A stretch of DNA of 64,000 bases from Hyphomicrobium sp. GTDB taxonomy: Bacteria; Pseudomonadota; Alphaproteobacteria; Rhizobiales; Hyphomicrobiaceae. Numbering within the stretch: position 1 is the stretch's first letter; every line of letters begins with the position of its first letter. The stretch covers positions 20,482 to 84,481 of the forward strand of contig JAEUME010000015.1 of the NCBI GenBank assembly GCA_016793445.1, written 5' to 3'. The position numbers and the translations under genes were made by a program. Below are positions 13,751 through 21,636 of the stretch, one piece after another. Under the pieces are notes generated by a model. The model had not been told where the DNA came from and ran no database searches. It saw nothing but the letters and a program-made list of their open reading frames with translations.

Positions 13751-15025
13751 ATGAAGTACAAGCCGGGCAGTTTTACAAAGAACTTCGGCTGGGAGACTGC
13801 CGGTAGGGGCTTAGTGAAGCTTCACGAGGCAATCAAGTTCGGGTTCAACAGTTCGATCAAGGCAGTCTCGCGTGATAGCTGGCGCGCCAACTGCGGCATT
13901 GAAGACAGCGCGCGACAACTCATTCCGCTCAACTTCTTTTTGCACAATCACATCGTTCGCAGGGCGGATCAAGTTTCGGCCGACGAACTCGTTAGAGTTG
14001 CCATCAACGAGCCCCACAGTCGCAAGTTTGATCTGCTAGCGCTGTTTGCCCTGAATTTAAACGAGGCGGGACAAAGGACGAATGGCGGCAAGGACGCACA
14101 ACATCCTGCGTCATGGATAAACGAAGCTGTACGGGACGTGCTGTGGAGGGCTGACGCTTGGCAAGCTTATGGCGGAAGTAATCGTCTCAGAACGGCCTTA
14201 GAGGACCGGGTTCTCGCGGAAGGGGATGACACAGCGCCAAAGTGCGCAACGAACTATCTGCGCATTTTAGAACTTTGCGGATTCTCGAAGCGAGCAACTG
14301 GCCCGCTCAACACGTCCCCAATCCGAATTCTGCCGAGCGCATACTTCTTGGCTTGGGATCGACTGATCTTGGATGGAAGCCTTTCGACGCTTCGCCCAAA
14401 TGATTTCATTGAACCGCTGAGGTCCCGTGAAGTTCACAAACTACTGGGCACATCCTGGGAGTTCGTGGAAGAGACGGCGGCGGAAGCAATCCAGCTTTAC
14501 CCCGGGCAACAGACAGGAAAGAGCCCGCCCAAGAAGAAGACAGGGGCATCAAATCCCCCCGGCATCACCCCACCGTTTGGTGGGCTAGACGAAGCGCTCC
14601 AAGCGCAGACCGGACTGGACCGCCAGATAGAGCGAAGGTTGCGTACTGCCCTTGCTCAAGTCCGTGACCGCAAGATCGTCTCAGCGCTCAAGATCGCTTA
14701 CAACAACCGTTGCATGTTCTGTGGCGAGACACTTTGCGTTGCTACCGACCCATTGCGGCACTACTCGGAAGCTGCCCACATCAAGCCTCTGGGAACGCCG
14801 CACAACGGCCCCGACCACACGAGCAACATACTCATCCTGTGTCCAAACCATCACATCCAGTTTGATCAAGGCATCCTCAGGATCAGAAGTGTGGGGCAAA
14901 AGCTGGTGATAGAATCATTAGATGTGAAGTCACCGTTGCATAGACGAGCTTTGAAGCTGCATCCTGGCCACAAGGTCGATTCTGCCTTCTTCGAATACCA
15001 CCGGAGTTGGCACGACGACGATTGA
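13751..15025 (+). CDS. HNH-domain endonuclease
   Basis: 424 residues. The C-terminal domain (~315-385) is an HNH_2-type nuclease: NNRCMFCGE, then YSEAAHIKPLG, then NILILCPNHHIQFDQGIL. The conserved His, Asn and His and two Cys pairs (CMFC and the later Cys) look intact. The N-terminal ~240 residues are helical with no recognised catalytic motif (FTKNFGWETAGRGLVKLHEA at the start; CATNYLRILELCGFSK near 175) and may recognise DNA or a partner. A Pro/Lys-rich linker (GKSPPKKKTGASNPPGI) joins the halves. It begins the operon with the BglII-like and MT-A70 genes, 17 bp gap to the next gene. A restriction role is inferred from context. Confidence 0.88.
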   Translation: MKYKPGSFTKNFGWETAGRGLVKLHEAIKFGFNSSIKAVSRDSWRANCGIEDSARQLIPLNFFLHNHIVRRADQVSADELVRVAINEPHSRKFDLLALFALNLNEAGQRTNGGKDAQHPASWINEAVRDVLWRADAWQAYGGSNRLRTALEDRVLAEGDDTAPKCATNYLRILELCGFSKRATGPLNTSPIRILPSAYFLAWDRLILDGSLSTLRPNDFIEPLRSREVHKLLGTSWEFVEETAAEAIQLYPGQQTGKSPPKKKTGASNPPGITPPFGGLDEALQAQTGLDRQIERRLRTALAQVRDRKIVSALKIAYNNRCMFCGETLCVATDPLRHYSEAAHIKPLGTPHNGPDHTSNILILCPNHHIQFDQGILRIRSVGQKLVIESLDVKSPLHRRALKLHPGHKVDSAFFEYHRSWHDDD

Positions 15026-15042
15026 GCCGAGACCGCGAAAAA

Positions 15043-15678
15043 ATGCCGACACTACACCTTGTCCCTAAGGACATCGCCGAACTGTATGAGGTCCACGAGT
15101 GGCGGAACGCTGCTGGGGTGTTGTCCACGTCTAGACCGACTGAGTGGCAAGAAGTTCTTGAAACCCTGCGTCTGTTCCGGCTCTACCGGAGCGAAATCGT
15201 ATCCCCCGGCGGAAGCAAGTCAAAAATCGCAAACCGGTTCGATGCCGAATTGAAGCAACGAGGCTGGGTAGAGAAGCAATTCAAGACGGCAATCGAACTA
15301 GATGGCAAGCGCCTTGATTCACCCACGCACAAAATCGATTGCTACAAGAACCACGTCGCACTTGAAGTCGAATGGAACAACAAAGACCCATTCTACGACC
15401 GCGATCTGAACAATTTTCGGCTGCTGTTCGACCTCAGGGCAATCGAAGTCGGCATCATCATAACTCGTTGCTCACACCTTCAAGAAATTTTCAACGCGCT
15501 CGGACGCGGTCCCAGCTATGGGAACTCGACGACGCACATGGACAAATTGCTAACTCGAATTGATGGTGGCGCTGGCGGCGGCTGCCCCGTATTGGTCTTT
15601 GGAATAAGCAAAGAGCTTTACATCGAGGATGAAGCTGGTCAGATCGAAGTGACGGCAAGTGAGGGTTCGGATGATTAA
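15043..15678 (+). CDS. BglII/BstYI-like restriction endonuclease
   Basis: 211 residues from ATG 15043; upstream in-frame codons overlap the HNH gene. The centre carries a PD-(D/E)XK-like core: KIDCYKNHVALEVEWNNKDP, with Asp ~99, Glu ~108 and ~110 and Lys ~114, followed by DRDLNNFRLLFDLRAIEVGI. This is the layout of the BglII/BstYI family, where 'D...E.E..NKD..FDRDL' is characteristic. Family members cut within GATC-containing hexamers, but the site here cannot be read from sequence. The MT-A70 gene starts inside its last codons (8-bp overlap), making a tight nuclease-methylase pair. Confidence 0.85.
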   Translation: MPTLHLVPKDIAELYEVHEWRNAAGVLSTSRPTEWQEVLETLRLFRLYRSEIVSPGGSKSKIANRFDAELKQRGWVEKQFKTAIELDGKRLDSPTHKIDCYKNHVALEVEWNNKDPFYDRDLNNFRLLFDLRAIEVGIIITRCSHLQEIFNALGRGPSYGNSTTHMDKLLTRIDGGAGGGCPVLVFGISKELYIEDEAGQIEVTASEGSDD

Positions 15679-16363
15679 CAGCTTCGACAGGCTAGGGAAC
15701 AAGTCGTTCGGCACTATCTTGGCTGATCCGCCTTGGCAGTTTCAGAACCGAACAGGGAAGATGGCGCCTGAGCACCGCAGACTGAGCCGCTATGGCACTA
15801 TGACTTTGGATGACATCAAAGCGTTGCCAGTCGCAAATCTGGCTGCCAATCGCTCGCATCTTTACCTTTGGGTACCGAACGCCTTGTTGCCCGAAGGACT
15901 TGCCGTGATGAAAGCCTGGGGCTTCGAGTACAAGAGCAACATCGTCTGGCACAAGGTGCGCAAAGACGGCGGTCCCGACGGAAGAGGCGTCGGCTTCTAC
16001 TTTCGAAACACGACAGAGCTTGTCCTGTTTGGCGTCAAGGGTAAGGACGTTAGGACGCTAAAGCCTGGGCGTAGGCAAGTTAACATCATCAAGACAATGA
16101 AGAGGGAGCATTCACGTAAGCCCGACGAACTATACGATGTAATCGAGGCTTGCAGTTGGGGTCCATACCTCGAACTCTTTGCACGTGGGCAGCGCAAGAA
16201 TTGGTCTGCCTGGGGAGATCAAGCAAGCGACTACGCGCCAAGCTGGGAGACGTATTCCAATCATTCAATGTCGCATGTCGAGTTGCCTTCTAAAGAGACC
16301 ATCAAGAAGGCAGACAGCTTGAAGGCTCTCCCACCGAGAAAAAAGCCGCGCATCGCTGCTTAG
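15671..16363 (+). CDS. MT-A70 family N6-adenine DNA methyltransferase
   Basis: 230 residues from ATG 15671 (gaggg 5 bases upstream). The catalytic motif DPPW is at ~18-21 (TILADPPWQFQNRTG). It is followed by SRYGTMTLDDIKALP, SHLYLWVPNALLPEGLAVMK, NIVWHKVRKDG, and EHSRKPDELYDVIEACSWGP, all typical of MT-A70 enzymes in phages and restriction systems. It should methylate adenine with SAM. The 8-bp overlap with the BglII-like gene argues that it protects the host from that nuclease. A basic C-terminal tail (PPRKKPRIAA) ends the protein. The stop is followed by 279 bp without a gene (16364-16642), in which I see only the repeat cagcctaatcgcc (16378-16390). Confidence 0.92.
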   Translation: MINSFDRLGNKSFGTILADPPWQFQNRTGKMAPEHRRLSRYGTMTLDDIKALPVANLAANRSHLYLWVPNALLPEGLAVMKAWGFEYKSNIVWHKVRKDGGPDGRGVGFYFRNTTELVLFGVKGKDVRTLKPGRRQVNIIKTMKREHSRKPDELYDVIEACSWGPYLELFARGQRKNWSAWGDQASDYAPSWETYSNHSMSHVELPSKETIKKADSLKALPPRKKPRIAA

Positions 16364-16642
16364 CCTTCTCCGCCTAACAGCCTAATCGCCGTAGCTATCG
16401 CCTTCGCCTCACCCACTGTAAGCCCCTCAACCGCCGACCGGCTCTTCGTGTGGAGTGGGCAATCCGGACCCCGTTTGGCGCTGATCACGGCGAACCCGCT
16501 CCGAGTTTCCTCAAAGGTCCAAGGGCCGGGTTAGCGTTGGCGGATGGTGCGTCGGTCGTTCATGAACAAACTATAGCACTCCACGAACATACGAGGAACA
16601 TATCGCGGTTAACTAGCCGTGCGACGCAAAATTGAATGATAG

Positions 16643-17128
16643 CTACTCATCGATAGGCTGTGTTGCTCCCACTCTTGATCGTGGACGTATGGCAACTTCA
16701 AAAAATCTAAACACAACAATAACTTCTCCGCCATAGCTACTGATCCGAACAAAGTCCTTATAAGCATTATCGAACAACGTAACGTCCTTAACCCACTTTT
16801 CTACAACACTTGGGTTCATCTGCATCATCTCAGCAACGTTCGCATTGCTTGGCTCAAACTCACCACCTACTGCCGAGCGCCATCGTCGAACCCTAAGAAA
16901 TCTAGCTAAATACTTGATAAATATAGGATATTCTCGAACGTCAACCTCTCGAAAAGAGTGGCCACACACTTTACATTTGAACCGTTGAACCGTTCTATGC
17001 TCTCCGCCAGCAGACGTGCTAACGGGACCGTTATTTACAATGTTAACTGAGTGACACTTAGGACAAGCGATCATCGGGCTCCCCGCGCCATCATTCGACC
17101 CATCATTCGATAGACTACTACTTTTCAC
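16643..17128 (-). CDS. Zinc-ribbon DNA-binding-type protein (transposase-associated)
   Basis: 161 residues if GTG 17128 is used; ATG 17074 would give 143. ACPKCHS (C-x2-C) and FKCKVCGHSF (C-x2-C) form a zinc ribbon like that of IS1/IS1595 InsA-type proteins. The rest includes a possible HTH (NVAEMMQMNPSVVEKWVK). There is no catalytic domain. The coding strand is noticeably AT-richer than neighbours. It is probably a stand-alone or domesticated transposase-derived DNA-binding protein; a regulator role is inference. Confidence 0.6.
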   Translation of the reverse strand: MKSSSLSNDGSNDGAGSPMIACPKCHSVNIVNNGPVSTSAGGEHRTVQRFKCKVCGHSFREVDVREYPIFIKYLARFLRVRRWRSAVGGEFEPSNANVAEMMQMNPSVVEKWVKDVTLFDNAYKDFVRISSYGGEVIVVFRFFEVAIRPRSRVGATQPIDE

Positions 17129-17291
17129 CGAAAGTTCACTAATTCAGCGGCACCCTACAAACACCCCGCCCCCCGCTCCACTCCTCAGTGTGATCACGAT
17201 TAAAGGGGCCACTGCGTCCACTCCTTTATCGCCACGACGACCGTCAGGTCGCCCGAGGACATCCGGAGGACCTAAAAGGAGCGATCAAAAC

Positions 17292-17525
17292 ATGATGAGG
17301 AAAGAAGGCGAAACGCTTACACCTGCAAAACCTGACGATAGCGCTTGTGAAAGAAGGAAGCCCTCGGCACCAGCACCCACTTGGCCAAGCCCGACTATCT
17401 TGGCACTTTGTGTTGTCCTAGGTGCTTTTTCATTTGCGGTGGGGCTCCGGGTGCATCCGGCGGTGGCATCACTAACAGCGCTGGTTTTGGCCGGATTGGT
17501 GTTAAACCACCTTAGGACAAGATAG
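17292..17525 (+). CDS. Small two-helix membrane protein at the island's right end
   Basis: 77 residues from ATG 17292, preceded by aaaaggag at 10-base spacing; a longer in-frame extension upstream lacks a ribosome site. The N-terminal half is charged/proline-rich (KPDDSACERRKPSAPAPTWP), the C-terminal half has two hydrophobic helices (TILALCVVLGAFSFAVGLRV and AVASLTALVLAGLVLNHL). It is the last island gene before attR. Function unknown. Confidence 0.5.
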   Translation: MMRKEGETLTPAKPDDSACERRKPSAPAPTWPSPTILALCVVLGAFSFAVGLRVHPAVASLTALVLAGLVLNHLRTR

Positions 17526-17625
17526 CTGTCACCGTATGAAGACTCGGCAGCCTTCATGGCTGCCGATGTCTCTCCTCCTGAAGCGGGTGAGTAAGTTGTG
17601 GCAACCCCCCAAAATACCCGTTGAC

Positions 17626-17649
17626 CTGATGCACACCGCTGATGCACAG
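17626..17649 (+). repeat. Right arm-type repeat
   Basis: ctgatgcacaccgctgatgc followed by acag. It differs from 2474-2497 at one base (g for a) and lies 62 bp inside attR in the same orientation as the left copy. Confidence 0.65.
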
Positions 17650-17711
17650 TGCATTTCAAGAGACCACCTAACGCCTTGAAAATGAATGGTTTACCGAAAA
17701 GGTCTGCCTTC

Positions 17712-17731
17712 TCCTCTTCTGGGCACCATTT
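17712..17731 (+). repeat. attR core direct repeat
   Basis: tcctcttctgggcaccattt, identical to 2395-2414. It is a displaced copy of the 3' end of tRNA-Leu with no tRNA body upstream, which marks the right junction of the island. Confidence 0.93.
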
Positions 17732-17795
17732 TCCTCGCGCGATGCCGCCCGCCACCCTGTCGCGCCGGTTTGCGGTTTGTGGGATGCAATCTGCG

Positions 17796-18431
17796 ATGTC
17801 GCCGTCCCGATCGACCTCCCCCAAAATTCATCTCCACAAGGGCGACCTTCCGTCCGGCTTGGCCTTTCCGCGCGGGGTTGCCATCGATACCGAGACGCTC
17901 GGACTGAACCCGCAGCGCGACCGGCTGTGTCTCGTGCAGCTCTCTGCGGGAGACGGCGACGCGCATGTGGTCCAGCTTTCCGCCCAAAAGTATGCCGCCC
18001 CCAATCTCAAGGCGCTGCTCACCGATACGAAGACGCTGAAAATCTTTCATTTTGCGCGCTTCGACATCGCCGTGCTGGAAAAATATCTGGGTGTTGAAAC
18101 GACGCCGGTCTACTGCACCAAGATCGCCTCCAAGCTGGCGCGAACCTACACCGACCGCCATGGACTGAAGGATCTGTGCGCGGAACTGGTGGGCGTGGAA
18201 TTGTCCAAGCAGCAGCAGAGCTCCGATTGGGCGGCCGAGAAGCTCTCCGACAGTCAACTTGCCTACGCGGCGTCCGACGTTCTCTACCTTCACAAGTTGA
18301 AGGAAAAGCTCGATGCCATGCTGGCGCGCGAGGGCCGCACAGAACTGGCCCAAGCTGCGTTCAAATTCCTGCCGGCGCGGGCCAAGCTCGATCTTGCCGG
18401 CTTTGGCGAAATCGACATTCTCTCGCATTGA
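17796..18431 (+). CDS. rnd: Short ribonuclease D-type 3'-5' exonuclease
   Basis: 211 residues from ATG 17796; ATGs at 17784 and 17742 and an upstream GTG inside the island are also in frame. The DEDDy residues are visible: VAIDTETLGL (Asp ~31, Glu ~33), HFARFDIAVL (Asp ~90), and QLAYAASDVLYLHKLK (Tyr and Asp ~161). The HRDC domain of long RNase D is absent, as in most alphaproteobacterial short forms. It would trim 3' ends of stable RNAs such as tRNA. In an empty chromosome it would start ~65 bp after tRNA-Leu; island insertion has replaced its upstream DNA, which may have changed its promoter. Confidence 0.9.
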   Translation: MSPSRSTSPKIHLHKGDLPSGLAFPRGVAIDTETLGLNPQRDRLCLVQLSAGDGDAHVVQLSAQKYAAPNLKALLTDTKTLKIFHFARFDIAVLEKYLGVETTPVYCTKIASKLARTYTDRHGLKDLCAELVGVELSKQQQSSDWAAEKLSDSQLAYAASDVLYLHKLKEKLDAMLAREGRTELAQAAFKFLPARAKLDLAGFGEIDILSH

Positions 18432-18635
18432 TTTTCGGGCATTGACAGGCTGGAAACCCGCATACGCGCAGCGCAGGCGCTCAAATCTTGTGCACCCAAA
18501 CCGCAACTGGCGGTGGCGAGGCTTCCAGGGCCGCCCTAAGAGCGCGTTCCAGCCGTACTCGGTCCCATTCTCACCCCATTTGGAACCGAATGTCAGGCCT
18601 CCAAGGGGGATGGGGTGTGAAACCGGGCGGGCTTC

Positions 18636-20627
18636 ATGGCGAGCGTGACTGATGACGCGGGCGCATCGCGTGCGACCGGCAGTGGCATCGTCCTGGCCGG
18701 CGATCGCGGGCCGAGACGCATTGCGGCGGCGCGCCATACGCGCCGCGTCCGCATTCTGAAGAGCGCTCTGCCCGCAACCGCACTGCTCGTCATCGCTGGC
18801 TACAGTCTGAGCGTGTTCGACAAAACAGGCTGGGGTGAGAGTCTCGCCCAGCTTGAGGTACCCCATATCCTGGCAGAGAACCTCGCCATGGATAACCCGC
18901 ATTACGAGGGCTTCAACGCCGACGGCGGCCGCTATTGGGTCACCGCCAAGAAGGCCATGCAGGATCTGAAGAACTTATCCCTCATCAAGCTCGAGGCCAT
19001 TTCGGGCGAGCTGATCGCCGCCAACAAGGACCGCACCAAGCTGACAGCCACGCGCGGCACGTTCAACAACAAGCAGAGCGTCATCGAGCTGTTCGATGCC
19101 ATCGACATTGCGGGCGACAATGGCCTCAAGGCGCAGCTCACGCGCGCCACTATCAAGACCAAGGAGGGAGTCATTCTGTCCGACGCCCCCGTCCGGGTGG
19201 AAATGCCAGCCGGCACGATCACCGCAAACCAGCTCATGATCCGCCAGAAAGAAAAGGAATATACCTTCAATAACCAGGTTCGCACCGACTTGAAGGCACG
19301 CGCGCCGCGCACCGAAGGCCCCGATGCCGCCAGCGCCGGCAAAGCCACGACCGGCTTTGGCAACTCCAGTGAACCTATCCTCATTACGGCCAACCGCCTC
19401 GACATCAACGACACCACCAAAATTGCCACCTACACCGGCACCGTGCGCGCTGAGCAGGGTCAATCGATTCTGACGTCACCCGAGTTGGAAGTGACCTACG
19501 AAGGAAGTGCGGCGGGCATGTCAGGCGCAGGCGGAGGAGGCGCTGCAAAGGACGCCGGTTCCAAGAAGGACGCCAGCTCCAAGAAAGAGGGCGCAGGCGC
19601 GCCGGACACTGCGGCATCCGCTGATGCGGGGGGCAAGATCAAGCGCGTGGTTGCGAAAAATCCGGTCACACTTACCCAGGGCAACGGCCAGCAAGCCACC
19701 AGCCGCAGCGCAGACTTCGACGCTGCCACCCAAGTGGCTGTCCTCGAGGGTGATGTCGTGATGTCGGAAGGAGCCGACCGGCGCGTCACGGGAGATCGGG
19801 CGGAGATCGATCAGACGGCCGGCACCGTCGTACTGACCGGGCCTGTTTGGCTGACGCAGGGCAAGAACGAACTCCATGGACGGCGGCTGTTCTTCAACCG
19901 CAACTCCGGCAAAATGAACCTCACCGGAGCCGGGAGCGGCAACGGCCGCATCAGCGCGCGCTTCAGCCAGGCTGGCGCACCACAGCCCGCCTCCCGTCAG
20001 AGCGAAACGCCCAAGCGCGGTCTTGCCTTCGGCGGCAATTTCAAGACCGATCCCAGTGCGCCCGTCGACATTGCCGCTGACCGGCTCGACGTTGACGATC
20101 AAGCCAAGATGGCGGTCTTCTCGGGTACTGTTAAGGCGCAACAGGCAGGCTTCGTCCTGGAAGCAGCGGAGCTGGCCGCGAACTACTCAGGATCCGCGGG
20201 ACTTTCAGGCTCGGGCGACGCGATCAAGCCCGATGCACAACAGGCCGCCGCGCGCCTCACACGCATCAAGGCCAAGAAGAACGTCGTCGTGACCTCCAAG
20301 GAGGGCCAGAAGGCCACCGGTGATTGGGCCGACTACGACACCAAGGCGAACACCGTGACCCTTGGCGGTGACGTGGTCATGACTCAAGGCAAGAATATCG
20401 TGCGCGGGACCAAGCTCGTCATCGACATGACCAGCGGTGAAAGCGTCATATCCACCGAAACAGCCAGCGGCGGAATGACATCGTCCAGCCAGGCGGACGG
20501 TTCCGGGCTAATCATTAAATCGGGCCGGCCCAGCGCCGTTTTCTATCCAAACGACATCCGGAAGCACGTTGACAAGGGAGCCGCCGCGGCGGGCGGCGGG
20601 CAAGCGCGTTCCGCGCCCTCCCAATAG
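18636..20627 (+). CDS. lptC-lptA: LptC-LptA fusion with two OstA/LptA domains
   Basis: A 663-residue protein. A cytoplasmic N-terminus is followed by one membrane helix (~42-62, ALPATALLVIAGYSLSVF) and an LptC domain to ~230 (YWVTAKKAMQDLKNLSLIKL, TKLTATRGTFNNKQSVIELF). Then come two LptA/OstA-type beta-jellyroll regions: ~245-455 (EPILITANRLDINDTTKIAT, VAVLEGDVVMSEGADRRVTG) and ~480-640 (VDIAADRLDVDDQAKMAVFS, VTLGGDVVMTQGKNIVRGTK). They are separated by Ala/Gly/Lys-rich linkers. Separate lptC and lptA are usual. As a fusion it would be both the inner-membrane clamp and the periplasmic LPS bridge. It lies directly upstream of lptB. No frameshift is seen. Confidence 0.9.
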   Translation: MASVTDDAGASRATGSGIVLAGDRGPRRIAAARHTRRVRILKSALPATALLVIAGYSLSVFDKTGWGESLAQLEVPHILAENLAMDNPHYEGFNADGGRYWVTAKKAMQDLKNLSLIKLEAISGELIAANKDRTKLTATRGTFNNKQSVIELFDAIDIAGDNGLKAQLTRATIKTKEGVILSDAPVRVEMPAGTITANQLMIRQKEKEYTFNNQVRTDLKARAPRTEGPDAASAGKATTGFGNSSEPILITANRLDINDTTKIATYTGTVRAEQGQSILTSPELEVTYEGSAAGMSGAGGGGAAKDAGSKKDASSKKEGAGAPDTAASADAGGKIKRVVAKNPVTLTQGNGQQATSRSADFDAATQVAVLEGDVVMSEGADRRVTGDRAEIDQTAGTVVLTGPVWLTQGKNELHGRRLFFNRNSGKMNLTGAGSGNGRISARFSQAGAPQPASRQSETPKRGLAFGGNFKTDPSAPVDIAADRLDVDDQAKMAVFSGTVKAQQAGFVLEAAELAANYSGSAGLSGSGDAIKPDAQQAAARLTRIKAKKNVVVTSKEGQKATGDWADYDTKANTVTLGGDVVMTQGKNIVRGTKLVIDMTSGESVISTETASGGMTSSSQADGSGLIIKSGRPSAVFYPNDIRKHVDKGAAAAGGGQARSAPSQ

Positions 20628-20695
20628 TCGCAAAGTCAAGCTAGAGTATTTTGTAAACCCAGGCGCTGCGGGCGCAAAACCCAAACGGATATATT

Positions 20696-21589
20696 GTGTT
20701 CAGGGCATTACCATTCGGCTCCAAGCTCGGGCTTAGGACAGGCGGCAAGCCCGCAGCCAAGGGAGCACGCGCGCGCAATGGCGCGGGACAAGCAAACGGA
20801 GGCCACGCAAACGGTCGCCACGCCGATCCGGCTGAGCAGGATCCGCACGCCATCGGCGCCGATGGCTGGCTGACGGCCTACGACATCAAGAAATCGTATC
20901 GCAAACGCATGGTCGTGAAGGGCGTGAGTTTGGCGGTAGGGCGCGGGGAGTCAGTCGGCCTGCTCGGACCCAACGGCGCGGGAAAGACGACCGTGTTCTA
21001 CATGATCACGGGCTTGGTGCCTGCCGACGACGGCCGGATCACCATCGACGGCGCCAACGTCACGCATCTGCCCATGTACCAGCGGGCCCGCCTGGGCATC
21101 GGGTACCTGCCGCAGGAAGCTTCGATCTTTCGCGGCTTGACGGTCGAGCAGAACATCATGGCCGTGCTGGAGCTGGTCGAGCCCGACAAGAAAAAACGTC
21201 AGGAGCAACTCGACAGCCTGCTTGAGGAATTTACGATCACGCGGCTGCGCAAGTCGCCCTCGATGGCCCTTTCGGGAGGCGAGCGCAGGCGATGCGAAAT
21301 TGCCCGCGCTCTGGCCTCACGGCCGTCGTTCATGTTGCTGGACGAACCTTTCGCTGGTATCGACCCCATTGCCGTGGGCGATATCCAACAGCTCGTCCGG
21401 CACTTGACCGAACGCGGCATCGGCGTCTTGATCACCGACCATAACGTGCGTGAAACGCTGAGTCTGATCGACCGTGCCTATATCATTTACGATGGTCAGG
21501 TTCTGACACAAGGTAAGCCTTCTGAAATCATAGCCAACGAAGACGTGCGCCGGGTCTATCTTGGAGATATGTTCGTTAACACGCGTTGA
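20696..21589 (+). CDS. lptB: LPS export ABC transporter ATP-binding protein LptB
   Basis: A 297-residue ABC ATPase. Walker A is GPNGAGKTT (~91), the signature [15 protein letters not shown] (~192), Walker [14 protein letters not shown] (~211-223), the H-loop TDHNVRE. The LptB-specific pattern [18 protein letters not shown] is present. It powers LPS extraction from the inner membrane with LptFG and the upstream LptCA fusion. The start is GTG 20696. The first ~55 residues are a low-complexity Ala/Gly/Asn/His-rich extension not found in E. coli LptB; a shorter start near the conserved region ([10 protein letters not shown]) cannot be excluded. Confidence 0.96.
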   Translation: MFRALPFGSKLGLRTGGKPAAKGARARNGAGQANGGHANGRHADPAEQDPHAIGADGWLTAYDIKKSYRKRMVVKGVSLAVGRGESVGLLGPNGAGKTTVFYMITGLVPADDGRITIDGANVTHLPMYQRARLGIGYLPQEASIFRGLTVEQNIMAVLELVEPDKKKRQEQLDSLLEEFTITRLRKSPSMALSGGERRRCEIARALASRPSFMLLDEPFAGIDPIAVGDIQQLVRHLTERGIGVLITDHNVRETLSLIDRAYIIYDGQVLTQGKPSEIIANEDVRRVYLGDMFVNTR

Positions 21590-21636
21590 TTATAGCCTTT
21601 GGGCTGAGATTGCTGGAGAGACGAGCGGGTTAGCGT

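Noticed and set aside
17691..18902. 403-codon minus-strand frame over rnd and the lptCA start
   Set aside because: Covers two clear plus-strand genes and has no family features.
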